The notes under the pieces are model-generated. The model was not told the DNA's origin. It searched no databases and saw only the letters and a program-made list of their open reading frames with translations. A program made the translations under genes and the position numbers. Positions 33,301-46,431 of a stretch of 64,000 bases of DNA are shown here, in pieces; positions within the stretch are counted from its first letter, which is position 1, and every line of letters begins with the position of its first letter. Location of the stretch: positions 1,302,001 to 1,366,000 of the forward strand of contig CM060732.1 in assembly GCA_030704615.1 (NCBI GenBank), written 5' to 3'. Source of the stretch: Takakia lepidozioides (taxonomy: Eukaryota; Streptophyta; Takakiopsida; Takakiales; Takakiaceae).

Positions 33301-36300
33301 CTACATTTTGTGTGTTTCTTTGCACCCTTTGATTGGGCTTCACTTGGCCAAGTTTCCTCTTCTGCGTACCTCCCTTTGTCGTACCCTCACCGAAAACCAG
33401 ATGTAGGGTGTTCTAAGTGGAGAACAGATGCACACCGATAGGCAGTAGTAGAACACAATAAAGAGAGTTTAAAGCTGAAGAGTAGTGGTTGCTTCATTGA
33501 GTGCAGGAGGGGGTTCTGGGACTGCTCAAAAGCACTGAAAAATTTAACACTGCTTACAATACCAAGTTTTCTTCCTATTCCTTCTTCTGGATTCAAGAGG
33601 TTCGTCCTCAAATTCCTTCCCTGTGCATCTGTGTTCTTAGTATCTCGGGCATGCTTTATTGCAGTTTGTTTCATTACAAAGCTTGAGGTTTTGTAGCTTC
33701 TCTATCTGTCTGCTGGAAAGTAAGGCAGTGGCTCTTTACTGTTCTACGTAGGTAGTTCATATTTGGCAACAGATGTCCTGGGATAAAGCGGTTTATCTTG
33801 AATTCTGCCAGCGGATGGCCACAGCAGCCAAGAAATTCCGTCATGTGCTGAGGATTGGGCGGCCTGTGTATGAGACTGCTTCCTTGGTTCTACGGCAGAA
33901 GGATGTAAGTTGCTGAATCTAATCGTCTCTTGAAGCATCGTTACATTAGAAAACAATATTCCATCACATCTGACTTGGAAGTTGAAACATGTACTTGGAT
34001 CTCCCTCCCTCTCGTTTCGCATAAAGTGATGAGTTTTGCAGGTCTAGTTATGCTTAAGTTGAATTTTGTGATGGTCTCACCATAGCCTGAGGTGCTGCAG
34101 CAATATCTGACCTGACATACTGTAACAATTTTGTTTCGAAATCCTCGGATTTCATGTTAGGGGACTGCTGAACCACATATTTGTGATGCAGGTGGTGACC
34201 GTGCATTGACAAAGTTCCTCCAATGATGGCAGGAATTCCAAGAGCGGCATGGCCGGGAGCCCACAATTGAGGAGCTTTCTGCAGCAGCCAAAGTGGATGT
34301 AGAGAAGGTATGGATCTATTACTATACAACTATGACATCTTTTGTCTTTTGCCATCTGCTTTTAATATCCACCAACAGGAGACAAGTACAGGGTTCTCCA
34401 AGAGAGGATGTACTTGTAACACTTGGTGTACTGCAGCCAAGAGATTGTACTCATAAGACGTTGTTTGCCGTAGCCTTGTGGCCATTGACCCCGCGCCCAG
34501 TTTGAGCGGGAACAAAAGGGACAGAACCTACCTCTGTCAGGGGCTGACGTTGGTAGTAAGACTTACCTTCATATATAGAATTAATCCGGGTTTTCCAGAT
34601 ATCCTCTAGAAATCCCTTCACACAAGCATCAATCTGCTGTGTGTGATTTGCCCAAAAACTAGGCCTCAGGAGGGCCTGGGCTTTTGGCTCAGCCTCGAGA
34701 CTTTCAAAGTTGGTAAACAGGGGTACAGGTACAATTCCCTTGATAGATTTGAAGAGAGCGTCTCTTTGGTGAGAGAACCCCGGACAGTGTATCAGAAAAT
34801 GAATACTGTCTTCAGATTGCCCACACAACGGGCAATTGCCTCTCTGCTTCTGTTTGCTGTTCAAAGGTAGGCTTCCTGCCCTGAGTTTAAATTTCAGTCT
34901 AGTGCCGAGAGTGGGTAGACCCTTGAGGTCATCCAAGATGTCCTCCCCCATGTCACAGACTGGAAACAAGTTCAGGGAAGTTTTCTGCCTAACTTCATTT
35001 TCATCAGACAATCTCATGGCAACAGACATGGCTGAGGACCTCTAAGTCAGATTTATCCAGCAGGGTCAAGACTTGCGGATCCTTGAGGATCTCTTCTACT
35101 CTCTTCTGCCAGGACTTAGCCTGTTTGACAGGGTGGTCCTGTTTCCAAGATATAGAGTCGATTAACTTAGGATATCTGGTGTTGGGCATATGTTGCAGCT
35201 GACCTTCTGACCTTGAATTCATCTCGTCGGGAGCTTAAGGACGGAATGCCAAACTCACCCCGAACAGCCACATGGGCTGTTTTGGAGCATGCTGACATAC
35301 ACTCCTTAAGCACCCCCACTTGAATGGATTCTAGAGACTTAGCCTGGTTGGAGTTATCAACCCATATAGCAGATCCGTACTCCAAGGCAGGTCTAATAAC
35401 GCAACAAAGCTTGGTTTTCTTAACCTCAGAGGTGACCCCTCTGCAGTGGAAAAATTTAGTGAGCCCCAGAGCTTTGCCCTTGCCAGTTTGAACAACTTTC
35501 CGGATATGTGCATCCCAATTACAATTGGAGGAGAACTCAACGCCCAGGTAAGTGTAGGAAGGGAGGACCGGGATCTCTTGGCTACCCCACTGCCACTTAA
35601 GATCACTTCCTCCCTCTCCTCTGTCGTTGAATGCTACCACTGCAGCCAAGAGAGAAAAGAAGAAGGAAAACATCTTCACTATAAGAGAAGAAATTGGAGG
35701 CCGTTGGAGGCCGAGAGAGAATGTACATTTCCTGCTGCCAAACATGTATGTGGATGACACCCCATGCATTGTGAGATTAATTTATATACATTTGAGTCTG
35801 GGCATGCGCAGATACGGGAGGTCTTTCGGATTACGAGACCGGCTAAATCACTCGATGCAGCAACTGATTCAGACGAGCGTAGTGATGGACGGAATCCTGA
35901 TTTCCGTCAGCTGCCTGATGCATCCCCGACAGTCCGGCCATGGCTAGTATTCATTCTCAGTCCATATTCATCTCCTGCATAGTGCCTTGAGCCTACTGGG
36001 GCCTTCTGACTCTTATGCTGCAGTTGCCATCTGTACTTAAGTTTGAGGTCACCGTTCTGGTATGCGTGATCACTTGTGATTTGCAGTCCAACCAAATCAC
36101 TAGGGGGCATCCTCAGGCTTGTGCAATGAACCCTGTCACTGTTTGCAGTTCACTGAAAATATTCCAAGACACAAATAGGTCAATGCACACCAAGATAACC
36201 TTTACAAACATGTTTGAAACTAAGGCACCTTTTAGCTGAAATCTTGGCTTATGGATGAACAAACGATGGTCACGTCCACCTAATACTTTCAGAGAATACT

Positions 36301-38238
36301 CAACAGAAAATATATATGAGTGTTTATTTGGGAGAACCAACCAAGATATGGTGGCCAGCATAAGAAATTTTCATTGGGTGTGTTCAGATTATCTTATCAC
36401 TTATGTGTAGATTGGTTGGGGCTACCTCTGGGTGTGGTCCAGTCAATTAGCGGTTGGTATGAGAGGACTGTGGTTACTGCAGTGAGCTGAAGTTACTAGG
36501 GATTAAATGCTCATTGGACTGAAGTTGACTACTAGTTACATACTTACCTTGATATTATCTGGGTGCAGTGCTTGAGAGAGTGTGAGCTGAAAATGGAGGT
36601 TGGCAAGGCCCTGAAGAGTCTTAAACCACGTGAGCAACAGGCAATGCCCTCATTTCCATGTTATATGCACACTTTTGACACCAATAGGCTTCCATTCCTT
36701 CCCTTGCAATTGCGATAGGGGATCTCTGTCAGGGAATGGTTTAATGGTACAATGCAAAAGGGCTGAGGGCTCACCAATAAATACATTGACAAGGAGGAGT
36801 GGGTCAAGAAGCCCACACACTTTAGAGCTCATCTTGATGGTCACACAACCTTCAAACCTACTAGAGAAATCTAATGCATAAATCCTCAGTTTGAGAGCTG
36901 ACTATGAAGAGCAGATTAGTTTGAATGAGAGCACTTTGTCAACAACCCTTTTTAAGGCAATATATAGTAGAATGGCCCCCCTCTGATCTCAACCTCTTGA
37001 AGTTGTACCATTTTGGCATGGAATGGATGAATTTCAGTGCACACTAATTCTGGAAACAGATAAAGGTGATACTGGTTTGCAAAGATCAGGGTGCATATGG
37101 TTGCGAACAACTTGTGAACCTAGCACAGGGAAAAAAATTCCCTTCAAATTGAACTGCTTAAATGATTGCCTGACTACAGCGGGGGTCTATGGGGTGAAAT
37201 TTGAAACACAAGATCGTAAGTGTAGCTCAATCATTTTGGTGGAACATGGATTGCTGCTATGAAAGTAGGCCCAGGATATGCTCTGATTGGATGGCAGATT
37301 GCAGTGGACATCCTGCCTAGGTTAAATGCTGGCATTAGCTAACCAATGTTACAAATGTGGAGCAGACATCCAGTGCCTAGGTGACAATTTCTAGCAGACG
37401 GTCAACTGTTTGCCCACCAGTATGGAACTTTTTGTCTGTATCTTGTGCTCTGTCCTTTTGCAGTTGTCATTTCAGTTTGAGCATTTTGTTGAAGATGTTG
37501 AGTAATTGGAGGGTTATGCTGAATCTGATTGGCTTGGTTGTGGTGGTCCAGGTGCTGCAACTGAGGTATGGACTAAGTGGGCAACCTCCTCTTCGCAGAT
37601 CTGAGGTACTGGAAATTCTCATGACTGCAATAAGATCATTGATCACATCCAACAGATGGTAATCAGAGACCCTATGGAAACTTATGCGTTGGCCTGGTTC
37701 CTCTTCTCTGTCTCTCTTTCTTTTTTGCCGTGTTCTGTCAGTCCCAGTGATTTTTGCTCATGTCTCAACATATTGCAGTACGCATGGGGGGGAGTGTTTA
37801 TTTACAATCAACTATACTCAGACAATGTTATATTGAAGGAGTTCTATTGCCTCATAAGGATTCTCTTATCAACATTGAGTTTTAATCTTTTGTTGCTGAT
37901 GTCACTGACCTGTTTCTCTAGGTTGCGATGGTCCTAGGAATGAACCATGCAACCATCCGAATCACTGAGGTATGCAACTGTTTGGAATCCCAAATGTACC
38001 CTTATTTTTTGGCATAAATATGCACATATGAGAGAGGTCATCGCCGGTGTACACAGGATTCTCGTCAAGTGTGCAGTTTTCTTCACTGGTGCATGGTTCT
38101 TAATGGATGCCAAGTTGATGTGGTATCAGTACTGTGATTGTCACACTTGTACAGAGGAAAGCCCTTGGAAAGTTACGACAGCTGGCGACAGAAGATGGAC
38201 TTCAACAATACCTCTCTGACAGCTTATGGGTTCAATAA
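30340..38238 (+). CDS. plastid RNA polymerase sigma factor (sigma-70 type), 11 exons
   Basis: Exons: 30340-31269, 31493-31630, 32011-32126, 32428-32542, 33773-33904, 34233-34307, 35812-35946, 36569-36640, 37552-37605, 37922-37969, 38155-38238 (stop). All phases match, giving about 632 residues. Region 1.2 is LTPEEEVACAADVQ, then LLVLQNKKEELEAQLGR and MPTEQEWADAVG. Regions 2.1-2.2 are GRAAKRKMIAANLRLVDSVA and KFHGRGLSHWELCQ. Region 3 is EFQERHGREPTIEELSAAA and IREVFRITRPAKSLDAA. Region 4 is LKSLKPREQQVLQLRYGL, VAMVLGMNHATIRITE (helix-turn-helix) and RKALGKLRQLA. The first 310 residues are Ser/Arg-rich and unconserved, as expected for a plastid-targeted N-terminus. Such nucleus-encoded factors direct the bacterial-type plastid polymerase to promoters. 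Oddities: regions 2.3-2.4 (exon 5) lack the usual aromatic TYAxWW block, intron 8 begins GC rather than GT, and a LINE sits in intron 6. Which SIG paralogue it is cannot be told. Confidence 0.85.
34430..34444. repeat. 15-bp target duplication of intronic LINE, left
   Basis: ACTGCAGCCAAGAGA, identical to 35639-35653. Confidence 0.85.
34445..35638 (-). mobile_element. 5'-truncated LINE in intron 6 of the sigma gene
   Basis: The minus strand encodes the end of a reverse transcriptase and its C-terminal region. YTYLGVEFSSNCNWDAHI, CCVIRPALEYGSAIWVDNS and a terminal zinc-finger-like NCPLCGQSEDSIHFLIHCPG resemble Jockey/I-group rather than L1-group LINEs. One frame change near 35220 and a second stop make it inactive. 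It is bounded by a perfect 15-bp target duplication. The 3' end (at 34445) lacks a poly(A) tail and ends GAGTACAA. It lies antisense in an intron, so the host gene is not necessarily harmed. Confidence 0.85.
35639..35653. repeat. 15-bp target duplication of intronic LINE, right
   Basis: ACTGCAGCCAAGAGA; see 34430-34444. Confidence 0.85.
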
Positions 38239-39011
38239 CATTCGTCATTGACATACGAAATCTTTTCAAAGCTCACTGTTTTTGTCTAGTAAAATTTACA
38301 GCCACTGTGTCATTACAGGCTCAGTCATATCCTCTTAGTACACTGAAACAAAATTCTGGACTAGTTTCACAATTCTTCCCCAACTGCTAATACTCCTGGC
38401 CCCATTTTTAAGATAGTCAACTTGAGACTGTCATTATCTGCTTGGGATCAGGACTGGTTTTAGAGAAGATTCCTAAGCTTGCCTGATAGGAAAAGGGAAT
38501 TTCTGAAGCTTAGGACTGTTACTGCATCATATTAGAGGCACAACTTCCAACATGGAGGAACTTACATCTATATGACATTACAACAAGCCTTTCTCGCAGA
38601 TAATGTAATCTATGGTGTGGGTAATACTAATAGGGAACATTTCTGACTAATTGGCTGTTGTGTGGCATGTCATCATGTTCTGTATTAGAGATGAATATGT
38701 CAACTAGTCCGTGAGATTTTAGTCTTTACCAGTGTTGGGAGGATATATGGGTGGGGTGTCGATTATCAACCCAGTTCTTGAGGATGTCCTCTTGAATCTT
38801 GTGCATGTGTTGGAGTTTTGTATTTTGTCACTGCAAAAATGTGAGCTACTGCCTCATTTTGTGCACCTATTACTGGTTCCCCCAATCCCTGGAAGACAAT
38901 ACCCAATCTGGGTGGTTGATATTGTAGGGTTATAAGGAAAGTTCCGGACTAGGGTTTACAATTGACTGGTATTGTAGGGAAGTAACTGCCTAAGGAGAAG
39001 AACAAAAACTA
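38239..39011. other. 3' flank of the sigma gene, no gene seen
   Basis: AT-rich, with no supported coding sequence. It should contain the sigma gene's 3' untranslated region and poly(A) site, which I could not place. Confidence 0.5.
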
Positions 39012-39349
39012 CAGAATATATATATATATATATATAGTGAACAGGGGACTTTGCCCTGGAAGCTTTATTTATGTTTATTTTTGGTGGGGAAAAAAGTAAA
39101 ACCCCTAAAAGTACCATGAAGGTATACACACCGTAGTCAGTGAAGGGCGAATCGACCTCCCATTGGAGAATTCCACAAAAAATTAGGGCATTATGCCTAA
39201 TGTAGTGCTGAGCGAGTAGCTCACCCAGGGAGCTTCTAGCAAGCAGCAGTCTAAGAGCAGGTGTAGGTTTTGCCAGCAGAGGTAGAGGCCTAGCGAAGAA
39301 CTTGATGATGACTACTACTCTACTGCTATCGATCTGCTCTTGGAATGTC

Positions 39350-42300
39350 AACAGAATTTGAGTCTCGCAGCTGACTTGATGTGGCGCCAGTTAATGTCTC
39401 TGTCAAATTTGGGGGAGAGTGTGGATGGCCGTTCTGAGCCCCCTCCAGGCGACTGGTGGGCTGGCAGCCCAGTTGCATTCGCTTGGTGAAGTGGTAGTGC
39501 AGATGTGCCCTTGCCTGCCCCAGGACGATTTGAAGTCTGCATGCAGGTTGGCTGCTTGTTGAGGGTGTCTGTCCATTTCTGCACACAGTTTTACCCATGC
39601 CTTTCTAGCATCAATCTGCAAATCCCAGAATATGCGAGCTAATACAACGGATAGTGACAGAGTTTCACCAGAGAGTGACCAGGAGCAGCGTACTCTCCAT
39701 AGTTGCCATAGTGTAGAAACCCGGAGGCTTTCAAAGACTGGGCAATCAATGGATTTCGATTTGGAAGCTGTGTCATAGTTTAAAAGTAATGTGAGTGGCA
39801 TCTGTGGTTGGGTATCCCAGATGGTGTAAAAAGATTTTATGATTCTCCAGATTGATCTGGGCCCTGGCACGAGAGGAGGCAGTGTTCTAAAGATTCTAGC
39901 ACTCCTGCGGAGCAACATGAGCATAAAAGAGCGCCTTGGAATTGAAGCCATTCTCCCACCTTGAGCACTCTATTGGCAATTTGCCATAGGAATGCAGACA
40001 TTTTTGCAGATTTGGTCTTGCTCCAGATGTTGCTCCAGATAGCTGTCCAGTTTTCATTGGCAAAGCCATAGTCCTGCCATTTAACATTCCACTTGGAGTG
40101 GAGAGGGTTGAGTTTGGCTAGTGTTCTGCAGGCTTTTTTTTGCTGAGTAGTTGAAGAAGGGGACTTGGGATCGGCCACAGGACCATGTCCATTCCTTAGG
40201 GTCAAATTGTAGGTCTGTCAGTGGCCTTCCTAAAATCCAGATGAAGTTGTTTGCTGCAAGCCAGATGTGTAGAGGTAAGGTGGGATCAGGTTGAGGGTTC
40301 ATATCTTTTGTCGGGTACGACCAGCAGCATATCCTAACCGAGGTATGTGGAAAGATGGGGTAATCAATGGGTCGCTCGCTATTCAGAGACAAAGCCATAG
40401 AAACAGGGTCAATATTGAAGGGAAATCCTGTCAGGGTATGATCGGATCTTTGGAGAACGAAAAGAACAGTTAGCTTATTGTGGATGATCCCAAGAGTCCA
40501 GTAAAGGGATTGGGGATTTGAAGGACCAGTCTGGAGATTCGAGAGCCAAGTGGGGGGGATGGAAGCTGTGATTTGAGGCAATCCAGCTGTGGCCCTGTTT
40601 TGCCTACAGATAGTGCAATGATATCTGCCTCTTTAAAGCCATTGTTGCACCATATATCTTTGAGCTGACAGATCCCCTTGTGATCCCACGAAGACCATCT
40701 TCTGGCCTGACAACGTTGGGCTGTGGTGGTTTGGCTGTTGTTTAAGAAGATGTGTTGCCGGGCCATCTCTTCAAATGTTTGAGGTTCCTCTTTTTTAAGG
40801 AGAGGCCTGAGTTTGGCCCTTGCTTGCCAAATAGTTGTCCACAATGGTGAGCCTACGATCTTGTGTTTGAAGCCCTGCACTGCCCATCTGAAGGATGGAC
40901 CCCATGATGAGTTTTGGAGGGGTGATGCAGCCAGGATGTTTCCTGCCACGAGAAATTTCCAGCATCCCCCCTCTAGGCCAAAGAATCTAGGGACCCATTT
41001 TCCTAACAGAGCGGTAATTTGTATCTCTGGATCGATGACCCCCAGACCACCATCCTTTTTGGGAAGGCATATTTGTCTCCAGGAGACTTGGGGTCTTCTC
41101 CAGCCTAGCGATGATGATTTAGCTCCCCAGATAAAGTTACGGAGTAGGGTTCTAACCTGTTTGATCTGGGAGGTGTTTGGTCGCCAGGACGAGGAGAAGT
41201 ACCAAATGCCTACAAAGAGAACTTGATTGACTGCCAGTGCTCTACCCGTGACGGAGAGGTGCTTTGATCCCCAAAAGGTTAGTTTTCTTTTGAGTTTTGC
41301 CATGGTAGGCGCGAACCGTTGGTTGTCAGTAAGGTTGATGCCGAAGGTATAACCTAGGTAGGTGGTTGATTGCCCCGGTTGAAGCCAGGAAAGGCCCAAG
41401 GAGGAGCCCCAAGAAGGAGAGGCTCCAATGCATGATTTGTTGGTATCTCCGGCCAGAATCGCATACGTTTTTGCCCAATTGACTTTGAATCCAGAGGCTT
41501 GGTAGAATGTCTGAAGGGTGTTTGTAGCATTGCCCAGGTTGGCTGGATTGGCTTACAAAATGAGAAGAGTATCATCAACAAACATAGAGTCTTTGATCTC
41601 TGCTGGTGTTTGCATGTGGTAGTTGGTTATGCGTAGACCTTTGATTCCTGTATTTGCTTGAAGCATGTAGCCCAGGGAATCCGCAACGAAAAGGATCAAG
41701 AGGAAGGGAGATAGCGGGCAGCCCTGTCGGACGAGCGCTAAAGAGGGAAGGAAGGAGAGAGGTGGCCGTTGATAATTGCTCTACTGCTGGTTTTTGGAGC
41801 AGAATCTTGACCCATTGGCGGAATGAGGGAGGGATCCCAATTTTGATGAGAGCCCCCATGAGGAAGGACCATTCAACTCTGTCAAAGGCTTTTTCAAAGT
41901 CAAGGAGCAGAAGTGCAATTGCCTGGGCCGAGGTAGAAGCAAAGGGAGGGATTTCAGGATGTTGTCCATCATGTATCTCCCCTTAATGAATCCTGATTGG
42001 TTGGGTCTGATAAGTGATGGAAGCAGAGGCTGCAGCCTCATAGCTAAAGCCTTGGCTATGATATTGTATGCCACGTTAAGGAGGGTGATAGGGCGGTAAT
42101 TGGAGATGTCAGTGCGATCCCTCTTTTTAAAAAGAATTGTGATGACCCCTTGTGACATGGAGCTTGGCATGCTGCCATGAGCGTATATGTGGTTTGCCAT
42201 TTCCAGGAAGCCACTGGAGATGTCAGACCATAGAAGTTTGTAGAATCCCGTCTATTCCTGGAGCCTTCCCATTTTGCATTTTCTTGAGAGCGTCCTCCAG

Positions 42301-43745
42301 TTCCAATTCTGAGAGAGGGCCTTGCAGAGAGTCAGCTTGGGCTGTTGTTACTAGGGAAGGGGTATGGAGGAGGCATGTTTCTTGCTGGTGCGAGGGCTGC
42401 ATATTTCCCAAAGAGGTGCTGTTGAATAGGGTACTGAAGTGTCTTCCAGCTAGGGTAGCCATTAGCTTAGATGAGGTGACAGGTAACGCAGACTGAGGAT
42501 CTCTCAGTTCAGCGACGTTCTGAGCTGCTCTTCTAAGTTTTGTTTTGTCGAAGAAGTACTTCGTCATCTTCTCTCCCTTAGTTGACCAGCTAATGCCCGC
42601 TTGGAGCTTGAGTTTCCGATCCTGAGCTGATTGAAAGGTATCTAGGTTGTGTCTTGCCTCCATGTATGTCAAAAAGGTATGTTCATCACACCTTGGCGAT
42701 TCCATTCTGGCCTGACAGATGCAGAGGCATTTTGTAAGAGCCCTAATTTTTCTATTTCGGGCGGTTGCTATCTCTTTACTCATTCTACGAGGTGCCACCC
42801 CAACTGCCTTTAGCTTGGCTAGGAATCTGACTGCTGGGTTTTGACCTGGGGCTTCCGTCTGGGTCCATGCCCGAATGAGTCCTTGCTTGAAGGCAAGATT
42901 CTTAAGCAACGATGTGTTGAGCTTGAAGATACCTTTGCCTCTGGACTGAAGGAGGGGGATGTTAACGGAAGCTGAAACTAGGGCATGATCGAACCCTTGG
43001 AGAATGGGGGCTTGGGGGTGGGTGGATACCCATTGAACCAGGTTGAGGGAGGAGTAGAATCTGTCTAGCCTAGCCATCTGAAGGTCAGGGGGCTGTCTGT
43101 TGTTTGACCAGGTGAACGACGAGAGGTTTGTGATAGCGGAGGCAGATGGGGGGAGAAGGGAGTGACTGCTTCGGTAAGATTGAAATTATGAGTGAGGATA
43201 TACCAACTATCCATCTCTTGAGAGGACGGATTGAAGCTGGATGGCCCACGTAGGTCGCGCAAATTTTCCACCATGTTGAAATCGCCCATCACAACCCAAC
43301 TATCAATGTTGGGCAGGTTTGTTATATGCTCATCAAGAGCAGTCCAGAATTCAGCTCTCTCCATTGTGGAGTTAGGAGCGTAAATATTAACGAATCCTAT
43401 TGTTCCTTCCTTCCTCCTTCATGGTTTGGGAGGGAAATGGCATCAGAACTGAGCCCTTTCCTGGTATCCATGATCCTTCCGATTGCAAGTAGCGAGTGAA
43501 TAGAGGGAGAGAGGAGGAAGGCAGTTCCCCCTCTGGTGCCACCCGAGGTTGGTTTCTAGAGGGAAAGGGTTAAGGGCCATAGTGTCGGAGAGTTGAATAT
43601 TTTGGTATTGTCAAGCTTATGTTCTTGAATGGCCACTATAACATCTTGCTGTTGCAAAGGGCTGAGCCAGGATTTAAGCCTAACTCTTTGAGGAGTCTGG
43701 TTTCTGCTGGCCTAACCACCCCCTGATATTCCAAGATAAAGTTTA
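39350..43745 (-). pseudogene. LINE ORF2: endonuclease, reverse transcriptase, zf-RVT
   Basis: The endonuclease begins LSWNIRGWLG (about 43737), continues QDVIVAIQEHKL, and later has SWVVMGDFNMVENLRDLRG (catalytic GDFN type). The reverse transcriptase has PITLLNVAYNIIAKALAMRL, NQSGFIKGRYMMDNIL and a catalytic motif FVDD at 41572-41583 in place of the more common FADD/YADD. It is followed by STTYLGYTFGINL. The C-terminal region has KMSAFLWQIANRVLKVGEWL and C-x2-C spacing typical of plant zf-RVT. Several frameshifts and stops (for example near 43690, 43600, 41990, 41570 and 40470) break it into pieces. Confidence 0.85.
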
Positions 43746-44421
43746 ATAACATGGGGGGGAAGGATTGGCCGAGAAGAGTGTTCTCATTTGATAACCTTGG
43801 GGCGTGAAACAAAAAGCGGAGCCTTTTGTCGGTATGAGGCAGGGAGCTCACCCAGTGGAAGCCCGGAGGGGCAGCTCGGAGGATTTTTTTGACTTGAATG
43901 AGGATGAGGGTCGGGGCATTAAAGGGCGGGGGTTGAGGTGGATGTGGGATGAACTGACCAGATGGGGGTTTTGTGGCAGCGATGGAGAGGAGGTGAGCAT
44001 AAATACTGAGGAAGGTGGATGGGAGGGGCGATAGCATGAAGGCAGGGGCCTGGTGTAGTTGAACTGTTGTGGGTAGGGAGAGGGCTGGTGAGGTAAAGGA
44101 AATGAAGGGAGCTTCTTACGACGAGCGGGCTCTATTCTTGGTTCCTGGAAGCATAGGACCCAACATCTTTTTTCAACTTTCAAATCAGGATAGAATATAA
44201 GCAGGGGGAGGGGGTGAGGGGAACCTGAGTGTCAACTGCAGGTGCTGGTGTGAGCATGAGAGGAGGCCCGCATGGTGAATCGAGCAAGTCTTTGAAATTC
44301 ATCGCCGGGGACAACTGGGAGTCTTGCACCTGTGGTGGCCGTGGAGCGGGCGTCAAATTGTTTGGCAGTGTCGGTGCTGCTACCATTGATTGTGGGGCCT
44401 GATTGCACTCGAGGAAGATGA

Positions 44422-46431
44422 CTAGTCCTTTGTTTCTGTTACTCCGTAGAGATGGTCCTTGGTGCGCTGCAGGTCACCTCGGTGGTTGTCTTCGTCGATT
44501 TTTGCTTCTATGATAGCATCCAGCAATGTGAATGCATTTGAGAGTGTCTCCCTGAATTCCGGTCTGAGTTTGCTAGCCCCCCTTGGCTCTGAGAGAATGC
44601 TTCTTTTAACCCAGATTGCACCCTGAGGCGGCTGGGCTATGTAGATGTCAGCCTCCTCTATAAGGGCCAGGATGTGGGCAGTTGGGTTGCAGCTGAGCCC
44701 TTGGAAGTTTTCCAAGTATGAACCCCACGACACTTTGGTGGTGCCAGCCAGGTGATAGTAGGGTAAGAAGGCCATGAAGAATTCTTGTATTTTTTTTTGA
44801 GCATGTTCTCAGGGCAGCTGTCAGGTGGACAGGTAGCGATGAAGTGCCGGACATCTTGGATGGTGATCCAAAGGGATGCAAAATCTTCCCAAGCCGCTTC
44901 CGTGATGAGAAAAGACTGGGGGGGACCTTTCCTGTAGACCAGCGAGGTGATGCATGAGGCTTTTGGGGGATCTTCAATGTTGACCTCGAAGGAGCAACGT
45001 AGAGAGATGTGCTGGAATGATTTGATGCTCATGCATATCCTAGCCACCGAAGGATTGCTGGCAATTCCCGGGAGCACCACTGTTTTTGAAGTGTTTGGCA
45101 GAATGTCAGTGTCGGCCAAGGGGGGTGTTGGTGATGGCAGCACATCGCCTACAGGGATCCATTTGCCTTCCCTTTCCCAATTTTCCTTTTTAACTGCAGA
45201 TTCTTGTCGCATGGGGTCAGCTCCTTCTCTGAGTTTCTTTGGTACTGGTGAGGCCGGGCTGCTAGAATTCGTGGCTTTACCTTCCTGCCGCGTGGTTTGC
45301 AGCAAGTCTGCCGGCGTTACCGAAGCTCCAACACATTTGAGGGGATGAGCTGCCTTTTGGGAGGGGGGCTGGATGTTCCTGGCCCCGCTTCTTTTCTTTT
45401 TATCTTCCTTGCAGTTAGCTTTGATATGGCCTACCTGTCCACAGTTGAAGCAGGATAGAGAAGCAGTTTCTTCCACCAGTCGGATGGTGTAATAATTGCC
45501 CTCCCTGTCAATGGGGAGTCTCACATAGGGTGGAAAAGATTCCTCGTTTGGCATCATAACAACAAATTTAGCACAGCCTGAGTCGTTTAGCCTTGAGGCA
45601 ATAGTGGTGGATTTCCATGTTGGGTCCAACTTGAGATCTTCTGAGGTAAGCAAAGGATGAAACACCCCCATGCATCCCAGATAGAAATACCCAAAGTGTC
45701 TAGCAATATCTGGGAGGTTGTAAAGGTATTGATCTGGAATAAATGGCACTGCGATGATTCTAGGCCCCCAAAGCTTACCATTTCTGTTGCCTAGTTTGGA
45801 AGACCAAGGGAAGACATTGACATTGAACCCATGGAGATGTTGGTTGAATTTCAAGGCCACATCTGCCGCCTCTTGAGTCTCAAAGAGGATTGAGAAGAAG
45901 CCCCTACCTTTTGCATGGCAGAAGTGCTGCTTTAGCCCCCCCCCTCCCCCAAGATGGCGGGAGGCCCAGTCCCTAACGTGAGCCCTGCTAACTTTCCTGC
46001 CTGGAAAGTGCAGCAAGACGCCTTTTTCCTCCATGGTAGTAACCCGACTGTCTAGACCATCCATGTCCACATCCACCAAAGACCACTCACCACTCATCGC
46101 TTCTTGCTCCTCTAATATGTCTTTGAGGTAGTCTTGCTGATCGCAGGGGATGGGAGAGTCCTCCGTCGTTGGATTGAACATTGAATCAGGAGGAGGAACG
46201 ATGGGCCGCTGCCAAGAGCTGGAAGCCGCGTGGAGAGGTGGCAACTGAGGCGTGCCAGGAAGCGAGCGATGAGGGGGGGGGGGGGATTGATTGAGCCTGA
46301 TGCGCCAGGAAGTAGCCAGTGCCCGAGGAAGGCTGAGGGCGGTTGACTTGCTGAGTTCGTGGTGACCTTTGTAGAGTTCGCTTCCAGCCATTGCCATGAT
46401 TCCTTAGCTGGGACGAGTTGAATGGAGCCAT
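44422..46431 (-). pseudogene. LINE ORF1 (nucleic-acid-binding, CCHC zinc knuckle)
   Basis: Starts MAPFNSSQLRNHGNGWK at 46431; the same start (MAPFNSSWLR) is in the second LINE copy. The main frame has VLLHFPGRKVSRAHVRDWAS, FFSILFETQEAADVALKFNQ (an RNA-binding-like fold of the DUF4283 kind) and a zinc knuckle CFNCGQVGHIKANC. Two frame changes sit exactly on homopolymers: 13 C's (plus strand G 46273-46285) and 9 A's (plus strand T 44790-44798). After the second the protein continues QEFFMAFLPYYHLAGTTKV to 44422. It binds LINE RNA in the retrotransposition particle. Confidence 0.82.
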
